A stretch of DNA of 64,000 bases from the NCBI RefSeq assembly GCF_022369515.1, contig NZ_CP059724.1:4588001-4652000 (forward strand), in the 5' to 3' direction. This document shows, piece by piece, positions 33,315 through 42,973 of this stretch. Origin of the DNA: Paenibacillus sp. 19GGS1-52 (GTDB lineage: Bacteria; Bacillota; Bacilli; Paenibacillales; Paenibacillaceae). The translations under genes and the position numbers were made by a program. Positions within the stretch are counted from its first letter, which is position 1. Each line of letters begins with the position of its first letter. Below the pieces are notes generated by a model, which made no database searches, was not told the origin of the DNA, and worked only from the letters and a program-made list of their open reading frames with translations.

Positions 33315-33890
33315 TTATTGTAATGTAGGGTCTATTGAGCTTACATGATCATTATTGATTACTTCTTGAAAAAGATCGCCACTGTCCATATTTCCTTTTG
33401 ATTCCAAACCTAATATACGTTCTAATTCACCAATGGTTATTGGTTTGGCATGCCTCATTAATTCGTATCCAATTTGACCGTTAGGCTCTAGTGTAGCAGT
33501 CTTGACATCTTTAATGTTAGAAACCCCCTGCTGTCTAAGCATCATTTCAACCTGATCAACTGACATTCGGACGGAGCGAAGAGTATTTATATTTAATTGA
33601 CCATTTTCTATGATCACTTTTGACCTTCCACTTAAGGCCCTTTCAATCCAATCATATTTCAATTGTAAATATTCAATTATTATTAGAGATACAATGAAAA
33701 CTGCAGCTGAGCCGATTGCTTTCCACAAATGATCATTAGCAATAGGTTGCACAATAGTCGTTCCGATTGAGATCATAATTACTGTCGTGGCGACACTCAT
33801 TTGTGAGATTGATTTTCTCCCTGAAATTCGCAAAAGTACCATTCCTGCAATAACTAAGAGAGCAGACTTCCAGATCCAATCCATATCCAT
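33315..33890 (-). CDS. DUF421/YetF-family membrane protein
   Basis: 191 residues. Three N-terminal hydrophobic spans (SALLVIAGMVLLRISGRKSISQMS, then VTVIMISIGTTI) are followed by a soluble DUF421 domain (LSGRSKVIIENGQLNINTLRSVRMSVDQVEMMLRQQG, in pieces). The family is common in Bacillota with no firm biochemical role, and members have been tied to stress and spore functions. It stands alone between ktrB and the glycosyltransferase-like gene. Confidence 0.85.
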   Translation of the reverse strand: MDMDWIWKSALLVIAGMVLLRISGRKSISQMSVATTVIMISIGTTIVQPIANDHLWKAIGSAAVFIVSLIIIEYLQLKYDWIERALSGRSKVIIENGQLNINTLRSVRMSVDQVEMMLRQQGVSNIKDVKTATLEPNGQIGYELMRHAKPITIGELERILGLESKGNMDSGDLFQEVINNDHVSSIDPTLQ

Positions 33891-34004
33891 TAAATTCCCC
33901 TCCTTTTAAAATACAATAGTTATTATGCCTAATATTTTAAATAATTATGAGGTTTAATCATATTTGGACAGTCTTTTCCTATCAGTCTCTTCAATTGTCG
34001 AAAC

Positions 34005-35252
34005 TCACTGGGGATGCTTAAAATGCTCCATGATTTTCGCCCAAATACGTTGTGTTTCAAGGAAGTCACGATGATGTATTTCAACATCTTTATTGTATTT
34101 CTCCAATTCAGATAACACATTCATAAAATCCATTTCCCCGAAATAAGCACAGATTTTAGGCAATGTCTCTTTGAGCTGCTCACGCATCTCTGCAATCTTA
34201 TCCTCATAATGATCTCGATCCGTAATGTAGAGTAGTAATGGCTTATAACGGATCCAACCTATACAAGCCTTATAAAATCGAGTAGTGATCTGTTCGTTAT
34301 CTGCTGTAATAAACTTTAATTTCACAGGCAGAACACCTGCTAAAAGGTGGTTATACGTAGAGAATCCATCATGGAATGTGTAACATGGAATTCTCACAAC
34401 TTTCCGATCGCTGAGGCAGGTACTTAGAAAGGTATCTTCACCTCTAGCTCCAGGAGGATTGTAGAATGGAAAAACACGGCTCGAATCAGTAAGGTTAATA
34501 CACAAATTAGCACCCGATATAAATTTAGCATGATTCGTTTCCTGTACCTCCACGGCCTCATCACTGGTCAAAACAGCTGTGTCAGCATAGGTTACCCCAC
34601 CGTTTTCCATAACCCTTTTCAAAGTATCCCAGTTAATAATATCATTGGATATAGCCTCAATATATGAACGGAAATCTGCTTCAGTCATACTATCATTAAA
34701 TTCCACATAAGGAATAGGCGATATATAGCCGCAGTGATGTCCATGAGTGATATCTGCTTGAGCGATATGACTGAGATGAGTTGAGAGTACATGCTGCCCA
34801 CCCCAAATTGCTGTCTGACGTGATTTAGTGACCGCCATCGGGTATTCATCGTCGTCTAGAAAAATCAGATAATCCATCTTGTTTTTTATTGCTTTATAGA
34901 GCACTGCATTACGTTTGGCAGCATATCCTTTTCCAAAGATCATGTTAGCTTCTTTCCTATTGATAACATTTTCTGTTAACAGATAATCAATTTCTTCTTC
35001 TATATCTTCATTCCCAATAAATTTACTACTATTAATATGTTCTGCTAACTCCGGGTGTATATTAGTGTAATCCGTTATTTTAGTTTTATGATAACTAAGA
35101 TCATACGCTACAAAAAGATTCAAACTCACTTTTTGATTCTCTACTAAATTGGATTCCTTCCAGTTGTGTATGTAGGTTCTCAACACTTTTTGAAAACTCT
35201 TTCTCCCCGTTGCGAAACCAATTCCAACCTTAATTTCTTTCCCCTTATACAC
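34005..35252 (-). CDS. Glycosyltransferase-like protein (GT-A-type fold)
   Basis: 415 residues. The N-terminal part has KAIKNKMDYLIFLDDDEYPMAV, with an LDDDE metal motif typical of GT-A glycosyltransferases. Later GANLCINLTDSSRVFPFYNPPGARGEDTFLS resembles the acceptor-side GxDxE-type region. The C-terminus is helical. No membrane helix is seen. Substrate unknown. It lies on the same strand as the 98-aa gene just upstream (gap 14 bp), so they are probably one operon. Confidence 0.65.
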   Translation of the reverse strand: MYKGKEIKVGIGFATGRKSFQKVLRTYIHNWKESNLVENQKVSLNLFVAYDLSYHKTKITDYTNIHPELAEHINSSKFIGNEDIEEEIDYLLTENVINRKEANMIFGKGYAAKRNAVLYKAIKNKMDYLIFLDDDEYPMAVTKSRQTAIWGGQHVLSTHLSHIAQADITHGHHCGYISPIPYVEFNDSMTEADFRSYIEAISNDIINWDTLKRVMENGGVTYADTAVLTSDEAVEVQETNHAKFISGANLCINLTDSSRVFPFYNPPGARGEDTFLSTCLSDRKVVRIPCYTFHDGFSTYNHLLAGVLPVKLKFITADNEQITTRFYKACIGWIRYKPLLLYITDRDHYEDKIAEMREQLKETLPKICAYFGEMDFMNVLSELEKYNKDVEIHHRDFLETQRIWAKIMEHFKHPQ

Positions 35253-35266
35253 TTTATCAATTCCTT

Positions 35267-35563
35267 TCAGTGCGAAATTTTATGGAGCAGTTCTTTAAAT
35301 GCCTGTATAAAATTCGTTGGGACAGTCTTTACTGTAAAAGGATATACCCCTTGTTTAGTATGCAAATAGAGAATCCCATGATCCTCTCCTATATTTCTAA
35401 AAGACATATCATATACCTCAAGAATAGGAAACTCACGATAAGAGGAAACAATTTTTGTTTCATACAAATACATCACACGTTGATGAACGAGCGTTTCCTG
35501 TGCAAAAGAAGTCATCGCTCTTTCTACTTTGTAATACGGTAGTTCAGCAATTACCTTATACAT
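35267..35563 (-). CDS. Small unknown protein, PH-like
   Basis: 98 residues, beta-rich by appearance: KVIAELPYYKVERAMTSF, VYDMSFRNIGEDHGILYLHT and GVYPFTVKTVPTNFIQAF. This resembles small PH-domain-like proteins of Bacillota, but I am not certain. It lies 18 bp downstream of the MscS gene and 14 bp upstream of the glycosyltransferase-like gene, so all three could be one operon. Confidence 0.55.
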   Translation of the reverse strand: MYKVIAELPYYKVERAMTSFAQETLVHQRVMYLYETKIVSSYREFPILEVYDMSFRNIGEDHGILYLHTKQGVYPFTVKTVPTNFIQAFKELLHKISH

Positions 35564-35581
35564 CCGAATCCCTCCATATGA

Positions 35582-36664
35582 TCAAACACTGCTTGAATAT
35601 AGAGAATCTCCAAGAAATATCCGTTGTGATGGATAGGCAAGTCTAATCCCTTCTTCCTCTAATACTCTCATTACGGAAAAATTGAATTTCTGCCTTGTTG
35701 TCAGATATTCGGACCAAACCGTTGATTTTGTGAAGAAGTAGAAAAAGATACCAAGACTACTTTCATTGAAATCAGTAAACCTTACTATTATGGTGTTCTG
35801 ATCGATTTCTTCTTCCAGGATCAGGATTGATTCGATCTTCTCAATCACTGCCAACAAACGTTCCCGGTCAGAATCCAAAGCTACATTTAGTGTGAAACTA
35901 ACTCTACGCTTCCCCATTCTACTCCAATTTGTTATTGGTTGGTCCGCGATAGAAGCATTTGGCACCGTAACAATAGCATCAGCAAAAGTACGAATTCTGG
36001 TGCTTCTAAATGAAATATCCTCTACTACCCCTTCAGCCTGAGGTGTTAGGATCCAATCTCCTTTAGTAAAGGGTTTCTCAACAATGATCACAATACCCCC
36101 AAATATGTTCCCTAATGACTCCTTGGCAGCCAATGCTATGGCAAGACTTCCTAACCCCATTCCAGCTACCAATCCGTTAACACTGAACCCCCATTCCGCC
36201 CCCACCAATGTAATGCTAAGCACTACAACAACAACTCGCAGGACTTTTGATATGAAGGGTATCAACTCACTGGAATCATCCTTACCAATTTTTCTATCTA
36301 TTCCATTCATAAATACTGATGTTTGTGCAAAAAACGAATACAAACCTGATCCGATCAATATAATTAATGCACTACGAAAAAACGAATCAAGACGAAAACT
36401 ATTTTCCCATTGCTGTGGCATTACATATTCCAGTCCAATATAAATCCCCAGCAACACCAACAATGAACGCAACGGCTTTTCGAATACCTGAATCCACATG
36501 ATTGTCTTTTCAGAACCGCTAAACTTTCGAATTAAAAAAGAAAATACGTATCTCGCAAGCAATTTATTGAAAAGTAAAAACACTGCCATAATGCCGATGG
36601 AAATTAAGAGATCCGTCCACCCTATTTGAGTATGAAACTCTGTCACCCACTCCCAAATTCTCAT
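35582..36664 (-). CDS. Mechanosensitive ion channel, MscS/YnaI type
   Basis: 360 residues. N-terminal hydrophobic spans are followed by the MscS core: GLVAGMGLGSLAIALAAKES, NIFGGIVIIVEKPFTKGDWI, then VVEDISFRSTRIRTFADAIV and TVPNASIADQPI, typical of the pore helix and beta domain. It opens upon hypo-osmotic shock to release solutes. Start codon after AGGAGGTTTAACC. It shares the local stress theme and diverges from the ClC gene by 81 bp. Confidence 0.9.
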   Translation of the reverse strand: MRIWEWVTEFHTQIGWTDLLISIGIMAVFLLFNKLLARYVFSFLIRKFSGSEKTIMWIQVFEKPLRSLLVLLGIYIGLEYVMPQQWENSFRLDSFFRSALIILIGSGLYSFFAQTSVFMNGIDRKIGKDDSSELIPFISKVLRVVVVVLSITLVGAEWGFSVNGLVAGMGLGSLAIALAAKESLGNIFGGIVIIVEKPFTKGDWILTPQAEGVVEDISFRSTRIRTFADAIVTVPNASIADQPITNWSRMGKRRVSFTLNVALDSDRERLLAVIEKIESILILEEEIDQNTIIVRFTDFNESSLGIFFYFFTKSTVWSEYLTTRQKFNFSVMRVLEEEGIRLAYPSQRIFLGDSLYSSSV

Positions 36665-36745
36665 GGTTAAACCTCCTGAATTTCAATATTCTTGTGTGAT
36701 ATAATGGGTTGAAATATTAACCATGGAAATTGTATTATATAAAGC

Positions 36746-38350
36746 ATGTCAAAAAATGAAATGAAGAAGGTCCTGGAATTGAATGAAAATCATACTCGCA
36801 AATTGCTCGACAACTGGTTTAATTTCAAGTTCCGGCTGTTAGCTGGTGGAATTGCTGTTGGGGTGTTATCTGGATTCGTTGTTGTATTGTTCCGCTTTGT
36901 CTTAGAAGAGCTTCTGGATAATGTTCTTATTTTCTATCATTATCAGCTGCAACATATATGGATAATACCTCTCTGGATGATCTTGTTAGTGATAGCCGGA
37001 TGGGTAACTGGGGTGCTCGTCAAGAAGCAACCGGCCATTTCCGGCAGTGGTATTCCTCAAGTTAAAGCTGTATTACAGAACAAATTGCAGATGAATTGGT
37101 GGAAAGCTGTTAGTGCCAAATTCCTTGGAGGCACAATCAGTATCGGTGCCGGACTGTCGCTCGGCAGAGAAGGACCTTCCATCCAGATTGGAGCGCTAAT
37201 TGCTCAAGGTTTCAGCCGTTTATTACGAAAATCGAAGACAGAGGAACACATATTGATCACTTGCGGAGCAAGCGCCGGGTTGGCAGCAGCATTCAATGCG
37301 CCGATTGCAGGTGTTATTTTTGCTTTAGAAGAAGTTCATATGAATTTCTCACCTTTGGTCATGATTGCAGCACTCTCCTCATCGCTTGTGGCTGATTTTA
37401 TATCCAAAGAATTTTTTGGCATGAATCCAATTTTTCACTTTGCCAATATTGGGGCCATTCCGCTTAATCAGTACTATCATTTAATCATTCTAGGCATTAT
37501 TGTAGGCGTAATGGGGATTGTTTTTAATAAAGGGATTTACGCCTTTCAGGATTTATACCTGAAAATGACCTGGCTACCAGCCCATTGCAGACCTATTCTC
37601 CCTTTTTTGCTGGCTGGGATACTTGGGCTATCTATGCCAGTGGTACTCGGAGGCGGTAACAACCTTGTAAACGATCTGGTGACAGGTCATTTTCAATTAA
37701 AACTATTAATTATTATTCTGATTGTTAAATTCTTGTTCACAATGTTGAGTTACGGTTCTTCTGCACCCGGAGGAATATTCCTGCCCATGCTGGTCATTGG
37801 CGGTTTGATTGGTGTTATTTACTGCAAGCTCATGAACGGACTTATTGGCGAACCTGTACTTAGTGAGAGCAACTTTCTTATATTGGCTATGGCCGGATAT
37901 CTCACAGCAAGCCTGAAGGCACCCATCACTGGAATTATCCTAATCACCGAAATGACTGGTTCATTCTCCAATCTTCTCTCTACTGGCGTCGTTTGCCTCA
38001 CTGCTTATATGACCGCTGAATTGTTTCGTTCTTATCCAATATACGAAGTACTGTTAGAACGTTTCCTGCATCAAGGAAAGGGATTCTCTGCAACGAAAAC
38101 ATCAAGCAAAGTCATTCTGGAAATTCCAATTCATCATGGTTCACAGTTGGATGGCATTTTAATCAAAGAGTTTAAGTGGCCCCCACAATGCCTGATTGTT
38201 TCGGTGAAGCGCGGATCACAGGAAAAAATACCACATGGTGATTTTATTTTGCTTGCGGGAGATTATTTGACCATACTTACTGGTGATGAAAATGCTCCCT
38301 ATATCAATGAATCCTTAAGTCAAGCCGCCAACATAGGCACTCTAGCTTAG
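36746..38350 (+). CDS. ClC-family chloride channel/transporter with TrkA-C-like tail
   Basis: 534 residues. The selectivity motifs GSGIPQ, GREGPSIQIGA and GGIFLPMLVIG are present, and the glutamate of GREGP (gating residue) is kept, so exchange of Cl- for H+ is possible. About 450 residues of membrane domain are followed by a cytoplasmic domain (SKVILEIPIHHGSQLDGILIKEF, in pieces, and FILLAGDYLTILTGDE) that resembles the RCK-C/TrkA-C ligand-sensing fold. Such domains in related transporters bind c-di-AMP, which would suit the riboswitch next door, but that is inferred. Its end overlaps the end of the KamA gene by 9 bp on the other strand. Confidence 0.92.
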   Translation: MSKNEMKKVLELNENHTRKLLDNWFNFKFRLLAGGIAVGVLSGFVVVLFRFVLEELLDNVLIFYHYQLQHIWIIPLWMILLVIAGWVTGVLVKKQPAISGSGIPQVKAVLQNKLQMNWWKAVSAKFLGGTISIGAGLSLGREGPSIQIGALIAQGFSRLLRKSKTEEHILITCGASAGLAAAFNAPIAGVIFALEEVHMNFSPLVMIAALSSSLVADFISKEFFGMNPIFHFANIGAIPLNQYYHLIILGIIVGVMGIVFNKGIYAFQDLYLKMTWLPAHCRPILPFLLAGILGLSMPVVLGGGNNLVNDLVTGHFQLKLLIIILIVKFLFTMLSYGSSAPGGIFLPMLVIGGLIGVIYCKLMNGLIGEPVLSESNFLILAMAGYLTASLKAPITGIILITEMTGSFSNLLSTGVVCLTAYMTAELFRSYPIYEVLLERFLHQGKGFSATKTSSKVILEIPIHHGSQLDGILIKEFKWPPQCLIVSVKRGSQEKIPHGDFILLAGDYLTILTGDENAPYINESLSQAANIGTLA

Positions 38351-39511
38351 GGTATAGGTTTCCCGTGGCAAATCATTGACAGAAATAATAGCCTTGTTCT
38401 TTTTCACCGGTTTGTTCCAATGTTCTTCATTACCCGGAAGATCATCGAACCATTCCGCATCATTGGGACAATCCAGTATCATGAATTTACCGTGCTCATT
38501 GTCTCTGGACTGATGATACTTAAGGTAAGCTTTTCCTTGACTAATTGCTAAAATCTCTATTTTTCCAGATGTATGACTCATAGATAAACGAACTCTTTTG
38601 CCTAGTCCGGATGTTCTTGATTTGGCTTCCTCCACAATTTGATAAACTTGTTCAAGTGGTAAAACAAAGTCTCGGTTGCCGGCAATTGGCCGGTTTACAA
38701 AGAAATAATAGGGTGTAACCCCAGCCCAGGAAAGACGGTCCAGCAGTTCTCCCAATACCGCCGGGTCATCATTTATACCTTTGAGGACAGGCGTCTGATT
38801 TACGACAATGGCACCAGCATCGTGAAGAGCTTTGAATCCTTTTTTGGCTTCAGGGGTTATTTCACGGGGATGATTAATATGCGCCATCACATATATTCTT
38901 TTTTCTTCAGTAGAATGAGTGCGAATCAGATCGAGCAGTTCTCCATCCTCATAAATGCGCATCGGATTAAATACCGGAATCTTGGATCCTAATCTAATAA
39001 TCTTGACGTGTTCAATTCTTCGCAGACTTTCAATAATGAATTTGAGTTTGGGAGTCGAGAGAATTAAACTATCTCCACCCGTAAGAAGCACATTGTTAAT
39101 TTCTGGATTTCCTGCGATGTATTCTAATCCTGGTGTGACATCAGACATCGCCTCTTTCACATCATTGCGAAATAAACGTTTACGAAAGCAATATCTGCAG
39201 TAGGCTCCACATACTTCAGATACAATAAGGAGCGCAGTCGTTCTATACTTATGCTGACAACCTGGCACAACATAGTTCGTATCCTCATCGGAGGCATCCC
39301 AGCGACCATATTCCTTTAGTTCACCCTCGTTAGGGATAACAAGCTTTCGAATGGGATCCTCCGGATCCTCCCAGTTGATCAATGAAAGGTAGTAATCATT
39401 CGCACGGAAAACAAATTTGTCCGTGATTTCTCTCAGGCTTACCTTTTCTAGTTCAGATAACATAGCAACTCTATTAATATCTGTTATATACTTCACCTTT
39501 TGCACGTACAT
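38342..39511 (-). CDS. KamA-family radical SAM aminomutase, probably glutamate-type
   Basis: 389 residues. The radical SAM motif is CGAYCRYC (C-x3-C-x2-C). In lysine 2,3-aminomutase, substrate contact uses Asp293 in YQCDLS and Asp330 in DAPGGGGK. Here the aligned regions read YYFFVNRPIAG and LSMSHTSGKIE, so Asp293 aligns with Arg and Asp330 with Ser. That points away from lysine. Glutamate 2,3-aminomutase, known to have Lys and Asn at these places, makes beta-glutamate, an osmolyte. The gene is preceded by a promoter, a c-di-AMP riboswitch and a terminator. Alignments were done by eye, so the substrate is a prediction. RBS AAGGAGAG. Confidence 0.8.
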   Translation of the reverse strand: MYVQKVKYITDINRVAMLSELEKVSLREITDKFVFRANDYYLSLINWEDPEDPIRKLVIPNEGELKEYGRWDASDEDTNYVVPGCQHKYRTTALLIVSEVCGAYCRYCFRKRLFRNDVKEAMSDVTPGLEYIAGNPEINNVLLTGGDSLILSTPKLKFIIESLRRIEHVKIIRLGSKIPVFNPMRIYEDGELLDLIRTHSTEEKRIYVMAHINHPREITPEAKKGFKALHDAGAIVVNQTPVLKGINDDPAVLGELLDRLSWAGVTPYYFFVNRPIAGNRDFVLPLEQVYQIVEEAKSRTSGLGKRVRLSMSHTSGKIEILAISQGKAYLKYHQSRDNEHGKFMILDCPNDAEWFDDLPGNEEHWNKPVKKNKAIISVNDLPRETYTLS

Positions 39512-39584
39512 CTCTCCTTTGTCTCATTGTATGAGAAAAGAGGGAGCCTTGAAGTCAAATGTCAAACACGCCAGCAGGGTCAAA

Positions 39585-39625
39585 AAAAGCACAAAAAGAG
39601 ACCCTTAGCAAGGGTCTCTGGTTAT
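39585..39625 (-). terminator. Riboswitch-controlled terminator in front of the KamA gene
   Basis: Minus strand CCAGAGACCCTTGCTAAGGGTCTC, then TTTTTGTGCTTTTTTT. It lies between the riboswitch and the start codon, so ligand binding should decide whether transcription continues. Confidence 0.9.
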
Positions 39626-39642
39626 TTAAATAACTACAAAGC

Positions 39643-39755
39643 AGACCCATCCACTACTGACGAGGTTAGCTGACGGACTCGGGTAAGATGGTACCCTACA
39701 TTTCAAATGCTCAATGATTCGCCCCAATTGACTGGTTCCCCCGCTTCCCAGCTAA
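39643..39755 (-). ncRNA. c-di-AMP (ydaO/yuaA-type) riboswitch
   Basis: Minus strand blocks GAAGCGGGGGAACC, TTGGGGCGAATC, TGTAGGGTACC, CCCGAGTCCGTCAGCTAACC and TCGTCAGTAG match the ydaO consensus (GGGGGAACC, GGGGUGAAUC, GGUAGGG, CCCGAauCCGUCAGCUAACCUCGU). In Bacillota these are OFF-switches: c-di-AMP stops expression of osmotic genes. A terminator follows at 39585-39625. Confidence 0.92.
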
Positions 39756-39781
39756 ATAAACTGGAAATTAAGCGTGATTAA

Positions 39782-39811
39782 AGTATAACTCATAAAGTTT
39801 TAAAAAGTCAA
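39782..39811 (-). promoter_or_regulatory. Promoter of the riboswitch-KamA transcript
   Basis: Minus strand TTGACT (39811-39806), 18-bp spacer, TATACT (39787-39782). The transcript would start near 39775. Confidence 0.75.
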
Positions 39812-39944
39812 AAATAAAGGTAAGGCTAGCATGACTGTTAAACATGTATGCCTCTTTACACACAGATTTGGCTATACGCAATCTTAATTCAAATAAGCAT
39901 TACATTTATAATAGGCTATGAAATGATTGTCACTAAATCCCACG

Positions 39945-40829
39945 CTATTTCTCAATGCCTGCAATCCATGTACTAACCTTATCCTCATTACCGTCTACCC
40001 ATGTCTTTGCTGCCTCTTCAGGAGACATTCCACCTTGAATATCTACCATAACCTGTGCCATATCCTCAGCGGTCCACTCAAATTGATCCAAGAAGGTATA
40101 TACATCCGGCATGTCTTCCTTCAAACCTTTACGAGCCATAGTATGAATTTGCTCATCACCACCGTACACACCTTTGGGATCTTCCAAATATTTCAGATCC
40201 ATACTGGCGAACATCCAATGCGGTGTCCAACCCGTAACTACGATCGGTTCATTGTTATCATAAGATTTCTGCAGCTCCTGTGCCATCGCTGCCGATGAAC
40301 TTTCAAGCAATGTATAATCGTTCAGTGCATATTCGTCTAGAGCCTTCTCCGTTGCCATCATGATACCAGCACCCGGCTCAATTCCGATGATCTGATTTTT
40401 CAGTGAAGCCGCCATCTCAGGATTGTTTAAATCCTCAATGGACGTAATATCCATATAGGCAGGAACAGCAAGACCGACCTTTGTCCCATCCAAATTCACG
40501 CCTAAATCGTCAATGTCATTCCCGTATTTCTCAATATAAGAAGCATGTGTACTCGGCAACCAGGCAGCTACCATCGCATCTGCACTACCATCTGCGACTC
40601 CAGCCCACATCGGTCCGGCATCAACTTGTAGCATCTCTACAGTAAACCCAAGCTTCGACTCCAGTACTTCCTTCACTACATTCGTGCTAGCAATTTCTGA
40701 ATCCCAAGCTACGTATGCGAGCTTAACCTTTTCATTCTTCCCAGATGACGTAGAACATCCCGTCATAGCAGTAACCAACAACACGAGTAACAACAATCCC
40801 AAGTTTTTCTTAATCATCATTTTCTTCAA
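39945..40829 (-). CDS. opuAC: Glycine betaine-binding lipoprotein
   Basis: 294 residues. Lipobox MTGCST, then LAYVAWDSEIASTNVVKEVL and a later WTPHWMFASMDLKYLEDP, as in OpuAC/ProX-type binding proteins of quaternary amines. Aromatic Trp residues (e.g. WDSE, MWAGV, WLPST, TPHWMF) can form the cation-pi box. It is the last gene of the OpuA operon and follows opuAB by 13 bp. Confidence 0.92.
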   Translation of the reverse strand: MKKMMIKKNLGLLLLVLLVTAMTGCSTSSGKNEKVKLAYVAWDSEIASTNVVKEVLESKLGFTVEMLQVDAGPMWAGVADGSADAMVAAWLPSTHASYIEKYGNDIDDLGVNLDGTKVGLAVPAYMDITSIEDLNNPEMAASLKNQIIGIEPGAGIMMATEKALDEYALNDYTLLESSSAAMAQELQKSYDNNEPIVVTGWTPHWMFASMDLKYLEDPKGVYGGDEQIHTMARKGLKEDMPDVYTFLDQFEWTAEDMAQVMVDIQGGMSPEEAAKTWVDGNEDKVSTWIAGIEK

Positions 40830-40842
40830 GCAACAACACTCC

Positions 40843-41676
40843 TTATTCTTTTTTAGATTTCAGTACGTTCTGTGTCAAACGATCCAGCAAAATCGCGATA
40901 ATTACTATGGCGATACCCGCTTCAAAACCAGCACCTGTCTTGGCCTGTGATACCGCACGGTATACTAATGCACCTACACCTTGTGCGCCAATCATAGAGG
41001 AGATGACTACCATGGAGAGCGATAGCATAATCGTCTGATTCACACCAGCCATAATCGTCGGCAAAGCAATTGGAAGCTGCAATTTAATCAACTTTTGGGT
41101 TGGGGTTGAGCCAAAAGCATCAGCGGCTTCTACAAGCTCCACAGAAACCTGACGAATACCTAGATTGGTTAAGCGAATGGTAGGTGGAATTGCGAATATA
41201 ATGGAAGCAATTACTCCTGGCACCACACCTAGTGAGAAAAAGGAAACCGCAGGCAGTAAATATACAAAAGCGGGCATTGTCTGCATGAAATCTAAGATTG
41301 GCGTTAATATGCTTCTTATGGTATTACTTTGTGCCGACAAGATGCCCAGCGGTACACCGATTAGTACGGCCAGGATAGATGCAGTCAGTACTAGAGCAAG
41401 TGACTGCATCGTTGGGTCCCAGAGACCCATATTATCAATCAGCAATAGACCTATCAAAGCAAACAGCGCTAAACGCCACTTCCCAACCCAATAAGTCAAG
41501 GCTACAAGGAGGACGATCAGTATAAGTGACGGAAGGAAGATAAGTGCAGCTTCAATGCCATTCACCATTCCACCAATAACAAGTAAAATCAGGTCGAAGA
41601 AGGGACTGAAATAAGTTGTCAACCAGTTCTCCACCCACTCAATTCCTTGACCTAAAGGTAATTTAGGGATATTCAT
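40843..41676 (-). CDS. opuAB: Glycine betaine ABC transporter permease
   Basis: 277 residues with six or so hydrophobic spans. The MetI-type EAA-like region VELVEAADAFGSTPTQKLIKLQLPIALP (in pieces) and the start PLGQGIEWVENWLTTYFSPFF match OpuAB/ProW. It forms the membrane part of the OpuA importer. The stop overlaps no neighbour; its start overlaps opuAA's stop by 4 bp (ATGA). Confidence 0.93.
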   Translation of the reverse strand: MNIPKLPLGQGIEWVENWLTTYFSPFFDLILLVIGGMVNGIEAALIFLPSLILIVLLVALTYWVGKWRLALFALIGLLLIDNMGLWDPTMQSLALVLTASILAVLIGVPLGILSAQSNTIRSILTPILDFMQTMPAFVYLLPAVSFFSLGVVPGVIASIIFAIPPTIRLTNLGIRQVSVELVEAADAFGSTPTQKLIKLQLPIALPTIMAGVNQTIMLSLSMVVISSMIGAQGVGALVYRAVSQAKTGAGFEAGIAIVIIAILLDRLTQNVLKSKKE

Positions 41677-42872
41677 TTCAAAGCCCCTCCTTCCGTTACC
41701 GCATTTCCAGCAAGGGCGGAAAGAACAGCTCCTTTAATGACGATCCCTTTCAGTTTATCCGACTCATCCACAACAGCGACGGGTAGATGCGTCTCTGACA
41801 TCAGCTCGAACAAATCGTTCAGCAGTGTTTCGGGCCGTACGCGTGGAATTTCCCGCCGCATCACATCAAGGATCGATTTATTCTCCTTGAGTGCCTGTGC
41901 TGCATCCTCGGCGGTTATAACACCCTGCAGCTTCATTTCATTGTCCGCAACATATAGACTGGATACACCACTATCGCGCATCAACTGAAGCGCTACACGG
42001 GGACCCCGTTCAGGTCTGACCATTTCAGGCTGGCGCATGACATGCGCAGCCGTCAATACCTTGGACAAGTCCACATCTTCCACAAACCGTTCCACATATT
42101 TATTGGCTGGTTGAATAAGGATTTCTTCCGGCGTGCCGATCTGCACAATGACACCATCCTTCATCAGTGCAATCCGGTCTCCAATCCGCAGTGCTTCATC
42201 CAGATCATGTGTGATGAACACAATGGTTTTCTTCAATCGGGATTGCAGCTCCAGCAGCTCCTGCTGCATATCCTTGCGAATCAACGGATCTAGCGCGCTA
42301 AACGCCTCGTCCATGAGCAGGATATCTGGGTCGTTGGCTAGCCCACGTGCCAATCCCACACGCTGCTGCATGCCACCACTTAATTGGTCAGGGCGGTGAT
42401 TCTCCCATCCACCTAAACCTACGAGCTGCAGAGCATCCATAGCGAGCCGAGTTCTTTTCTTTTTCTCTACACCCTGAATCTCAAGCCCATACTCCGCGTT
42501 CCCTAGCACCGTCCGGTGCGGGAACAACCCGAAATTCTGAAACACCATGCCGATATTCTTGCGCCGAAATTGCCGTAACTGCTCGGCATTCATCTTAACT
42601 ACATCGTTCCCTTTAAAAAGAACCTGTCCCGCGGTTGGCTCAATCAAGCGGTTCAGCAGACGAACCAGCGTTGACTTGCCACTACCCGATAGACCCATTA
42701 TGACAAATACTTCCCCTTCTTCAATACTAAATTCGGCATAATTGACACCAACGGTCAACTTCACTTCCTGAGCGATCTTCTCTTTAGACCACCCTTGCTC
42801 TAATAATGGAAGCGCCCGTCCCGTGTCATGGCCAAATACCTTGGTTAGCTGTTTCACCTCTATAATCGGCAT
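41673..42872 (-). CDS. opuAA: Glycine betaine ABC transporter ATPase with CBS domains
   Basis: 399 residues. Walker A is GLSGSGKSTL, the signature LSGGMQQRVGLARGLA, Walker B ILLMDEAFSALDPL. The C-terminal ~110 residues carry two CBS motifs (RVALQLMRDSGVSSLYVADNE and ILDVMRREIPRVRPETLLND), the regulatory tail of OpuAA/ProV that senses ionic strength; in several species it binds c-di-AMP. First gene of the operon. The promoter region to 43129 carries two TACAGTTT repeats, a possible GbsR-type operator. Confidence 0.93.
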   Translation of the reverse strand: MPIIEVKQLTKVFGHDTGRALPLLEQGWSKEKIAQEVKLTVGVNYAEFSIEEGEVFVIMGLSGSGKSTLVRLLNRLIEPTAGQVLFKGNDVVKMNAEQLRQFRRKNIGMVFQNFGLFPHRTVLGNAEYGLEIQGVEKKKRTRLAMDALQLVGLGGWENHRPDQLSGGMQQRVGLARGLANDPDILLMDEAFSALDPLIRKDMQQELLELQSRLKKTIVFITHDLDEALRIGDRIALMKDGVIVQIGTPEEILIQPANKYVERFVEDVDLSKVLTAAHVMRQPEMVRPERGPRVALQLMRDSGVSSLYVADNEMKLQGVITAEDAAQALKENKSILDVMRREIPRVRPETLLNDLFELMSETHLPVAVVDESDKLKGIVIKGAVLSALAGNAVTEGGALK

Positions 42873-42973
42873 GCCGACCTCCTTCTTCCCGCATCTTTAG
42901 CGAGCGTGTTCACTCCTTTTAGTCTAACCGACTTGTAAAAAGCAACGCAAAGTCCATAATCGTTTAAAATTAT

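Noticed and set aside
38342..39511. Lysine 2,3-aminomutase (ablA) for N-acetyl-beta-lysine
   Set aside because: Substrate-binding Asp residues appear replaced and no ablB is adjacent. Lysine remains possible but is not the first choice.
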